Source: CAZNVB01 sp964651495 (lineage in GTDB: Bacteria; Acidobacteriota; Aminicenantia; Aminicenantales; UBA8522). From it: a stretch of 11,174 nucleotides of DNA. The stretch is taken from the NCBI GenBank assembly GCA_964651495.1, contig CAZYWP010000103.1, positions 1 through 11,174 on the forward strand. The letters are read 5' to 3'. A program made the translations under genes and the position numbers. Numbering within the stretch: the stretch's first letter is position 1; the number at the start of each line of letters is the position of its first letter. Below the pieces are notes generated by a model. The model was not told the DNA's origin, searched no databases, and worked only from the letters and a program-made list of their open reading frames with translations. This document shows, piece after piece, positions 1-6,112 of the stretch.

Positions 1-64
1 TCAAACTTAGGAACTTCGCTTGTGTTAAGTATTACTACAAGTGCAAGGTTTCGTAAACTCAATA

Positions 65-117
65 AAGCCAAAAATCGTATAATAAGTTGAGCATGGTAGG
101 AGGCGCGATTTTGGCTT
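65..117. repeat. imperfect inverted repeat, 12-bp arms
   Basis: The left arm (65-77, AAGCC-A5-TCG) pairs with the right arm (106-117, CGA-T4-GGCTT), giving 12 base pairs and one bulged A around a 28-base centre. The centre contains a TATAAT (78-83) and a GGAGG (near 99-103). The right arm ends on the -35 box of the candidate promoter at 116, so the repeat could be an operator or the remnant of a small mobile-element end. The long centre and single copy argue against a terminator; there is no T-tract directly after it. Confidence 0.4.
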
Positions 118-144
118 GACATCTTTTTTCATACAGGATATAGA
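116..144 (+). promoter_or_regulatory. candidate sigma-70-type promoter upstream of receptor leader
   Basis: TTGACA (116-121) is a perfect -35 box, followed by a 17-base spacer and TATAGA (139-144) as a four-of-six -10 box lacking the final T. Transcription would start near 151 and give a leader of about 475 bases before the 19-codon ORF at 626. The long leader and weak -10 keep confidence low; AT-rich DNA yields such matches by chance. I found no better promoter between 150 and 620. Confidence 0.3.
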
Positions 145-495
145 GACTACGGATGCTAATGAAAGAGTTATTAACTGCTCTAGTTCAAAATAAGTTAGTT
201 TTTCATTGCTGTTGTTTCCTCTGTCAATTAAAGCCCTGCAATTCTTTTCGCCCAAAATACAATCAATCATGAGGAGTAGCGAAAATTGTTAAAATTCGGT
301 CTTCAGAGGGGAAACTCAATTAGCATAAGAATTCTAAGTATCCGAGATAAGTTCAATAATTTGGATTGGACTCCAAATAATTGGATCGAAATGGCTATCA
401 CAGTTTTTTCTCTATTTTCGTATCCTATTTATATTGTATGAATTACGAGCATGTCATCAACTTGGCATAGATATTGCTGAAAAATAAGAGCTAAA

Positions 496-606
496 ATGTT
501 TCTTGAAGGAGGTGAAAGAAGCATAAAAGGGTACTGTAATGGCGTTTTAGGAGGGAGCATAATTTTGCTTTCTGGGCAAACGTATTATCCTAATAATCAA
601 GGATGA
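496..606 (+). CDS. possible 36-aa small protein upstream of receptor
   Basis: An ATG at 496 opens 36 codons ending in TGA at 604-606. A weak AAGAG at 486-490 is the only ribosome-binding candidate. The peptide starts MFLEGGERSIKGYC and its second half has a double-glycine (VLGG) followed by a hydrophobic, Ser/Gln/Tyr/Asn-containing tail. Two Shine-Dalgarno-like stretches (506-515 and 549-557) lie inside this frame, where they encode Glu-Gly-Gly-Glu and Leu-Gly-Gly-Ser. They may therefore be coding rather than ribosome sites, or the ORF may be accidental and the ribosome sites relics. The stop lies eight bases upstream of the perfect Shine-Dalgarno of the next tiny ORF. I recognise no family. 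Confidence 0.22.
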   Translation: MFLEGGERSIKGYCNGVLGGSIILLSGQTYYPNNQG

Positions 607-625
607 GTAAAGGAAGGAGGTGAGA

Positions 626-685
626 ATGCCCTGCGGACATCCAAACAAAACTCTCCAAGGTTTTCATCATCACAGGATTCTTTGA
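626..685 (+). CDS. candidate 19-aa leader peptide coupled to the receptor gene
   Basis: The ORF encodes MPCGHPNKTLQGFHHHRIL and stops at TGA 683-685. Its ribosome site, AAGGAGGTGA at 614-623, is a full ten-base match to the 16S anti-Shine-Dalgarno, with GGAGG five bases from the ATG, which is near optimal. The stop codon overlaps the first base of the receptor's own Shine-Dalgarno (685-692). Ribosomes finishing this peptide would therefore sit on, or open, the receptor's ribosome site: the geometry of translational coupling or of a regulatory leader peptide. The peptide has three consecutive His and one Cys; four of its 19 residues are His, which could allow codon- or metal-related stalling, but this is inference. 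No known leader peptide matches. The precise ribosome site supports real translation; the short length limits certainty. Confidence 0.45.
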   Translation: MPCGHPNKTLQGFHHHRIL

Positions 686-696
686 AAGGAGGTCTA

Positions 697-3600
697 ATGA
701 AAAGGCTAATTTTATTCTTTGCACTCATCGCCCTTTCGGCCTTCCTGACCTACGGACAAGAGGTTACGGGTGAGATCATCGGTAAAGTCACCCTTGCCGA
801 GGACGGCACTCCTCTTCCCGGAGTGACGGTCACGCTGACCGGACAGACTTACGGCCGATTGGATTTCATCACCACCAAAGAGGGCAACTACAGATTCTGG
901 AAGCTCTCCCCGGGCAACTACGAGTTGAAGTTCGAGCTTCAGGGTTTCAAAACCGTTGTTCGCAGCGGAATACGAGTCAACGTCCTGATGACGGTTAGAC
1001 TCGACGCGGCCATGGAAACTGGAGCCATTGAGGAGGAGGTGACCGTCATCGGCCAGACTCCCGTCATTGACACCAGGAAGACCAGGGTCGCCTCAAGCTT
1101 CACGAGCGACGAAGTCGTCTCCTTGCCGGTGGCCAGGAGGGTGTCCGAGATCGTCAACCTGGCGCCCGGAACGCTGAGCGCGCATCCCCAGATCGGGACC
1201 TCGGGCTCGGGAGTCATCCACGGATTCGGCGTCCGGTTCCAGGTGGGAGAATTCAGCCTGGACGGCGCTTCTTTCAGGGCCACTTACGGCGCCAGCGGCA
1301 TGCCGACCGGAGTCAACACGATCCGTGTCGAGGAGACCCAGGTCACGACTTCGGGACAGGATATCACCAACGTCCAGGGCGGCGCCACGGTCAATTTGGT
1401 CACTAAGCGAGGCGGCAACAAGCTGTCCGGCGAGTCCTTTATCGCTTTAATCGACAACGCCCTTTCGTCCAAAAAGAAACTCCCCGCCAACATGGGACCC
1501 AAGCCGGCCACGGGCGCTGACCCGAATGTCACCTACCTCGGCTACCCCGGAAGAGCGGGCGTCTTCAGGACCTATGACTACGGCGGAGCGCTGGGAGGCC
1601 CCATCCTCCAGGATCATCTTTGGTTCTTCGGATCCTGGGCCGTCGTCGATTCCCAGACTCAAAGCAATGCCGGGACCATCGCCGACAGGTATTACAGCCC
1701 CGACATGTACGGCAAGATCAGCTTCCAGTGGAAAAGAACAACGGCGGAAGTCTCCTATGCTCACACCGATGCCGTAGCGAAGAATGTGGATTTCAGCTCG
1801 GCCATCGTCACGATCAACAAGCTCGACCGGGCAAATCCCTACAATACCTACACCGCCATGGTCACCCAGACTCTCTGGAACAAGCTCCTGTTGAGCGGCA
1901 AATTGACCTACTTTGCTGGCAAAACGGCAACGCACCAGGCCAATTTCAACTGGACGGGTGCCGGCGACGTTTCCTATGATGACGGCCGGACCTACAATCC
2001 TCCAGGCAGATATTATACTTATAACTGGTTCATATCGCCCTACCCCTACAACACCGAAACAACGGGCCACTGGCAGCATTACGGCGACCAGCAGAAGCGG
2101 CCATATTGGGTCATTGAGGCCAACTATTTTGCCGAGAGCTTCCTGGGCGGAGACCACGAAATCAAGGCCGGCGTCGACCGGAATTACTCCCGGTTTATTG
2201 AAGAGTATATGGCTCCGAACCAGTTGTTTGTGCATGACTATCCCTGGTCGCGGACGACTTCGGTCCCGAACAACGCTCCTACGCCTTATGCGAATGGAAA
2301 TTATTGGGGATTTATGCAGACCTACTGCGACAGGTACGGCGAGAAAAGAGCGGAGCGTACCGGCGTCTATTTTCAAGACGTGATGACCTATGGCCGCCTG
2401 ACCGCTAACATTGGGCTGCGGGTGGACTGGCACGCCGTTGCCTGGGAGCCCGTGACCTATCATGCCTTTATGCCGGGCGACCAGGATGTTACGAACGGGG
2501 GCTGGACCCAGTGGACGGGCGAGACCACGGTTGCAGGCGGAAGGCTTACCGTCGATCCCACCTTCTCCCCGAGATTTTCTCTGAGCTACGACCTCTTCGG
2601 GAAGGGCAGGGATTTTCTCAAGTTCATGTATTCCGACTACGGCGGAATGTTCGAAAGCGGGATCCGGATCAGCGCCATGTTCAAGCCGGGCAATACCCGC
2701 GGCGAGTTCACCATGCCCTTCATCGACTACAACCGCAACTGGGTGCCGGACTTTGCGACGGACGAAATCTTCTTCCTCAACTGGTTCGGCCGGTGGCCCA
2801 CTCCAACTGACGTCCAGACCGTAGCCGCTGTCTCACAGGCGGAGAAAGCAGGCCTGGAAGCGATTTACGGCGTCGGCAAAGTCCCCTGGAACGCCTGGAC
2901 CTACCCCGGCTATTTTTATGTGGGTTTCTCCGGCAATCCTCTGGGCAATAAAGCCACAGGCAGAAATCCCGTGGACTTCCTGGCTGACAGCTACACGCCC
3001 GAAAAAATCAGGGAATTCCTGCTGAGCTACGAAAAGATGCTCGGCACCGACATGAGCGTCCAGCTCCTGCTCGCCTACAAGAAGAACTACAATCTCCAGT
3101 GGGCCCGGGGCTATACCGGCCAATACACCGGCGACGTCAGCAGCGTCACCCTGCTGCCGAATGATACGAGCATCAAGGTCGGCACCGACCCCACAACGGG
3201 CTGGGACATGTACCAGAGAGATGCCAAGTACCCGACTCCGGGCGGCTATATGTATGACGCCTATAAGAATACCTACAACGATTTCAAGGGCGTCGAATTG
3301 ATTTTCACCAAGAGGTTCAGCAACAAGTGGATGCTCCAGGTTTCCGGCGATCTGCAGGACTGGAGATATCATCCAGACAAAAGCGAAACCGGCATGTCCA
3401 CGCTGTTCGATTACTATGATGATGCCCCCTACCAGGCCTTCCAATATCGCAGCACAGAGCCCGGGCAGAACGTCCGCTGGCACTTCAAGGCGGCTGGACT
3501 CTACCAACTTCCTTTCGGGATCAACATCTCCGGCTTTGTCGATGTCCGCGACGGATACCCGGTTAACGGCAAATGGGTTACCTCTTATCTCGCCCAGACC

Positions 3601-3852
3601 CTCCCGGCGAAGACCGACAAGTACGGCGACTGGCGCATGCCCACCTTCTGGTACATGAACCTGACCCTGGAAAAACAGTTCAAATTCAGCGAGAGCGTCT
3701 CAAGCACCGTCTACGCCACCGCCTACAACGTGACAGACGTCATGACAACAACCTCCATCAACGAGGCCAAGGTCCCGACGACGCTGGATCAGCCCACTTC
3801 TGTCAATTACCCGAGGAGCTTCCAGCTCGGAATCCGGTTCAGCTTCAGGTAA
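697..3852 (+). CDS. TonB-dependent receptor with carboxypeptidase-regulatory-like N-terminal domain (Oar-like)
   Basis: This is an outer-membrane active transporter, probably for oligosaccharides or another large ligand, powered by TonB. I start it at ATG 697, behind AAAGGAGG (685-692); the TTG at 682 lies inside that ribosome site and is rejected. The 1051 residues begin with a signal peptide (about 1-20, ending Thr-Tyr-Gly before Gln-Glu). A carboxypeptidase-regulatory-like beta-sandwich follows (about 22-105, with GKV..DGTPLPGVTVTL and the G.Y....L.PG.Y.L.F...GF pattern). A TonB-box-like EEEVTVIG lies at 112-119, then a plug domain (about 120-240), then a Tyr/Trp/Asn-rich beta-barrel to the end. 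The C-terminus is GIRFSFR: the usual terminal aromatic is followed by one Arg. The length is normal for Oar-like receptors. No SusD-like partner follows; a terminator comes directly after. The ligand is unknown; the neighbouring lyases suggest a polysaccharide product. Confidence 0.93.
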   Translation: MKRLILFFALIALSAFLTYGQEVTGEIIGKVTLAEDGTPLPGVTVTLTGQTYGRLDFITTKEGNYRFWKLSPGNYELKFELQGFKTVVRSGIRVNVLMTVRLDAAMETGAIEEEVTVIGQTPVIDTRKTRVASSFTSDEVVSLPVARRVSEIVNLAPGTLSAHPQIGTSGSGVIHGFGVRFQVGEFSLDGASFRATYGASGMPTGVNTIRVEETQVTTSGQDITNVQGGATVNLVTKRGGNKLSGESFIALIDNALSSKKKLPANMGPKPATGADPNVTYLGYPGRAGVFRTYDYGGALGGPILQDHLWFFGSWAVVDSQTQSNAGTIADRYYSPDMYGKISFQWKRTTAEVSYAHTDAVAKNVDFSSAIVTINKLDRANPYNTYTAMVTQTLWNKLLLSGKLTYFAGKTATHQANFNWTGAGDVSYDDGRTYNPPGRYYTYNWFISPYPYNTETTGHWQHYGDQQKRPYWVIEANYFAESFLGGDHEIKAGVDRNYSRFIEEYMAPNQLFVHDYPWSRTTSVPNNAPTPYANGNYWGFMQTYCDRYGEKRAERTGVYFQDVMTYGRLTANIGLRVDWHAVAWEPVTYHAFMPGDQDVTNGGWTQWTGETTVAGGRLTVDPTFSPRFSLSYDLFGKGRDFLKFMYSDYGGMFESGIRISAMFKPGNTRGEFTMPFIDYNRNWVPDFATDEIFFLNWFGRWPTPTDVQTVAAVSQAEKAGLEAIYGVGKVPWNAWTYPGYFYVGFSGNPLGNKATGRNPVDFLADSYTPEKIREFLLSYEKMLGTDMSVQLLLAYKKNYNLQWARGYTGQYTGDVSSVTLLPNDTSIKVGTDPTTGWDMYQRDAKYPTPGGYMYDAYKNTYNDFKGVELIFTKRFSNKWMLQVSGDLQDWRYHPDKSETGMSTLFDYYDDAPYQAFQYRSTEPGQNVRWHFKAAGLYQLPFGINISGFVDVRDGYPVNGKWVTSYLAQTLPAKTDKYGDWRMPTFWYMNLTLEKQFKFSESVSSTVYATAYNVTDVMTTTSINEAKVPTTLDQPTSVNYPRSFQLGIRFSFR

Positions 3853-3880
3853 AAAGTAGCACCAGTTCAAGTCGAAGCAC

Positions 3881-3914
3881 AAAAGCCGCCCCCTGCGGGG
3901 GGCGGCTTTTTTTT
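3881..3914. terminator. bidirectional intrinsic terminator
   Basis: The GC-rich stem GCCGCCCCC (3885-3893) pairs with GGGGGCGGC (3898-3906) around a four-base loop, flanked by AAAA on the left and a run of eight T on the right (3907-3914). In the plus direction it ends the receptor transcript 30 bases after its stop. In the minus direction the left A-run becomes a T-run, so it also serves the convergent sulfatase-like gene, whose stop lies only 12 bases away. Confidence 0.93.
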
Positions 3915-3925
3915 CGCCGGCAGCG

Positions 3926-6076
3926 TTATTTTTCCCGCCACCCGGCCAGGTAGCGCTGGGCAAGAGATCTCAATTCCGCGTTGGCATCCGGCAATGAAAC
4001 CGCTTTCTCCATCAAAGTGATCGCGCGCCCGTAATCCCCCGTCTCGGCGCAGGCGAGCGCATAATTGACAAAGATCGCGGCTGCTGGTTTGATTTTCACG
4101 GCTCTCTCGAAATACGGGATCGCCTCCCCGAATCTTTTAAGCTCCGCCAGCGACATAGCCATGTCTTCGAGAAGCCGGGGATTCTCGGGTGTCCCTCTTT
4201 CAGCAGATCGAAAATAGGTCAGGGCGTCTTCAAACCGGCCGAGCTGCATCAGGGCATAGCCCACGAGCCGGGCGGCCTCGAAATTCTCCGCTTCGATCTC
4301 GAGCACCTTCTTCAATGACTGAATGGCGTCCTCGTAACGCCCCATCCGTCCATGAGCGCTGCCCAGGGCAAAACAGAGATTTTCCTTTTCGTCGGGCCCG
4401 GCCAGAGCTTCTGCGGCCTGGAGCACGGATATGGCCTGATCGGCCCGATCGAGGCGGACGAGAAAACTGCCGTACAATATATTCAAGGCGCTCCTCCCGG
4501 GATTCCGGCTGATCGCCTTTTCGAAGAGTTCCTTCAGGGATTCGACTCTTCGCTGCTGGAAATAGACTTCGCCAAGGTTCTCGATGGCCGGAAGAAAACG
4601 GGGGTCTTCTTCGACCAGGCTGAGCAAAAGGACTTCCGCTTCGTCGAAATTTCGCTCCGCCAGCTTTTGCCCGGCAAGGAGAGATTTGTTCCAGAAATCG
4701 ATCCTGTCTTTGGGGTCGAGATCAGAGGTTATTTCGCTCCGTTTTCCCCCCACGGACAAATAGCCAAGGGACTTCAACCGCTCGCGCTCTTCGGCGCTCA
4801 AGGACCGTTCGGAAGTCCACGCCGTCCCGCTGAATTTTTTTTCCAGGGCGGAGAGCTTTTCCCGCATTGCGCCGGCTTCGTCCGGCCCGGCCTCCAGCAG
4901 ATTGCTCTTTTCGGCCCGGTCGTTTCCCAGATCATAGAGCTCCGGCCGGGGCAGCCGGATGAATTTGAGCGGCCCGGAGAGAACGCCCTGGAGCGGCGCG
5001 CAGCCGAGCACATCCTGGGCATAGAGGCTTTCGAAATAGAAATCCCGCCGCTCCGTCCTCCGGCCTTCGATGACCGGAATCAGGCTTTTCCCTTGAACGG
5101 TTTTCGGGATCTTGATTTCGAGAAAATCCAGGAGGGTCGGCAGAATATCTATGAGGTTCACTCGCTCGGCAATTTCCCGCCCCGGAGTCAACGCCCGGGG
5201 GTGATAGATCACAAGCGGCACGCGGATATTTTCCTCGTAGCAGAAAATCGTATGGCCGTTCTCTTTATGCTCGCCGAAAGCCTCTCCGTGGTCGCCGGCC
5301 AGGATGACGATGGTCGAGTCCAGGAGTCCCTTCTCTTCGAGCAGGCGGATGACATGGCCGATCGACGTGTCCATGCAGGCGATTTCGCCGTCATAGGGAT
5401 CAGAAAGGCGGGCGTCCGATTTGAAGGGCTCGGGGGGATCGTAGGGAAAGTGGGGGTCAAAGAAGTGAACCCAGGCGAAAAACCGGCCGCCTGAATACGG
5501 GCGCAGCCATTTTTCAAAATCCCGGTAGACCGGCTCGGCCCGCCGCTCGGACTCGAGGTTCTTCACTTTGGCGCCGTCATCCATGCGGTCGCCGTAATAG
5601 TCAAAACCCTGGTCGAGCCCGAAGCGCGAGTCGAGGATGAACGAGGAAACGAACGCCGAGGTGGCATATCCCGACGACTTGAGGATCTCGGCAAGAGTTA
5701 AGGCCTGAGGCAGCAACAGATATTTCCCGTTATTCCGCACCCCGTGATAAATCGGATAGGTTCCCGTGAGAATGGAAGCATGGGAGGGAAGCGTCAGTGG
5801 AACCGGCGAGTAGGCATTTTGGAAGAGGACGCCGGCCCGGGCAAGGCGGTCAAACTCGGCCGGCGCTGCCTTGGAATATCCATAAGCACCGAGCCGGTCC
5901 GGCCGGGTGGTATCGAGCGTGATCAGGAGGACATTGGCGTTCGGATTCCGGACGACCCGAGGGGCTCCAGCTCTTTTCCCTCTGACCAAGAAAAAAAAGG
6001 CGAGAATTGCGGCCGCGATCAAGACAAGCCCGGCCGCCAAAACGTAAAGAGCCTTATTCCGTTTAAATCCCTTCAC
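3926..6076 (-). CDS. membrane-anchored sulfatase-superfamily (alkaline phosphatase fold) protein with C-terminal TPR repeats
   Basis: The 716-residue protein starts at GTG 6076; no other in-frame start fits the membrane anchor and no Shine-Dalgarno precedes it. A basic start (MKGFKRNK) and one hydrophobic helix (about 9-32) anchor it in the inner membrane, with the rest probably periplasmic. A sulfatase-like domain follows (about 47-385). Visible metal-site motifs are LDTTRPD (Asp55), DPHFPYDPP (His209), GDHGEAFGEH (Asp262, His263) and NGH (His275). The nucleophile motif reads T-L-P-S-H at 95-99, where sulfatases have C/S-x-P-S-R. The second sulfatase signature (GKWH-type Lys) is replaced by GYATSAFVSS. 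It is therefore unlikely to be a formylglycine sulfatase; a phosphatase, phosphotransferase or other hydrolase of the fold is as likely. Residues about 463-716 form at least five TPR units (for example 567-598, 599-632, 633-666), suggesting a protein-protein scaffold. It is last in the minus-strand set, 36 bases after the propeller gene. Confidence 0.9.
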   Translation of the reverse strand: MKGFKRNKALYVLAAGLVLIAAAILAFFFLVRGKRAGAPRVVRNPNANVLLITLDTTRPDRLGAYGYSKAAPAEFDRLARAGVLFQNAYSPVPLTLPSHASILTGTYPIYHGVRNNGKYLLLPQALTLAEILKSSGYATSAFVSSFILDSRFGLDQGFDYYGDRMDDGAKVKNLESERRAEPVYRDFEKWLRPYSGGRFFAWVHFFDPHFPYDPPEPFKSDARLSDPYDGEIACMDTSIGHVIRLLEEKGLLDSTIVILAGDHGEAFGEHKENGHTIFCYEENIRVPLVIYHPRALTPGREIAERVNLIDILPTLLDFLEIKIPKTVQGKSLIPVIEGRRTERRDFYFESLYAQDVLGCAPLQGVLSGPLKFIRLPRPELYDLGNDRAEKSNLLEAGPDEAGAMREKLSALEKKFSGTAWTSERSLSAEERERLKSLGYLSVGGKRSEITSDLDPKDRIDFWNKSLLAGQKLAERNFDEAEVLLLSLVEEDPRFLPAIENLGEVYFQQRRVESLKELFEKAISRNPGRSALNILYGSFLVRLDRADQAISVLQAAEALAGPDEKENLCFALGSAHGRMGRYEDAIQSLKKVLEIEAENFEAARLVGYALMQLGRFEDALTYFRSAERGTPENPRLLEDMAMSLAELKRFGEAIPYFERAVKIKPAAAIFVNYALACAETGDYGRAITLMEKAVSLPDANAELRSLAQRYLAGWREK

Positions 6077-6083
6077 CCGATCA

Positions 6084-6089
6084 ATTATA
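6084..6089 (-). promoter_or_regulatory. TATAAT box directly before the sulfatase-like GTG start
   Basis: On the minus strand a perfect TATAAT lies seven bases before the GTG start at 6076, so transcription would begin at or next to the start codon and the mRNA would be leaderless. No -35 box is visible at 16-18 bases upstream. This agrees with the absence of a Shine-Dalgarno. The gene may also be read from the operon upstream; in that mRNA the hexamer lies in the 36-base intergenic gap. Confidence 0.4.
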
Positions 6090-6112
6090 CATTATTTTTT
6101 GAAGCGGCTCTG

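Larger units (their letters stand above)
1..495. other. AT-rich non-coding upstream region
   Basis: This stretch is clearly richer in A and T than the genes that follow and contains no convincing protein gene. The only longer open frame is on the minus strand (270 to 25, 81 codons). It lacks a Shine-Dalgarno, resembles no family I know and has ordinary AT-rich composition, so I do not call it. The region does hold an imperfect inverted repeat with a candidate promoter beside it, listed separately, and a small 7-bp inverted repeat (359-365 with 372-378). The rest shows nothing I recognise. It may be a long regulatory leader for the receptor gene, or the decayed edge of an older insertion. Confidence 0.6.

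Noticed and set aside
25..270. 81-codon minus-strand ORF in the AT-rich left region
   Set aside because: No Shine-Dalgarno, no recognisable family or domain, and AT-rich DNA with Ile/Leu/Ser/Cys-rich translation gives no sign of selection.
359..378. 7-bp inverted repeat ATTTGGA / TCCAAAT
   Set aside because: It is short, AT-rich and has no T-tract or nearby promoter; it is compatible with chance.
682..696. TTG start at 682 for the receptor
   Set aside because: It lies within the Shine-Dalgarno itself; the ATG at 697 follows that site and gives a clean signal peptide beginning MKRLILFF.
1447..2463. 338-codon minus-strand ORF within the receptor gene
   Set aside because: It is a shadow frame of the receptor barrel with Val/Ile/Gly-rich low-information translation.
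4352..5494. 380-codon plus-strand ORF
   Set aside because: It is antisense to the sulfatase-fold/TPR gene, whose motifs are clear; the plus-strand product shows no family features.
6077..6112. possible terminator between propeller and sulfatase-like genes
   Set aside because: Only a 3-bp stem can be drawn and the following run is A, not T, on the transcribed strand.
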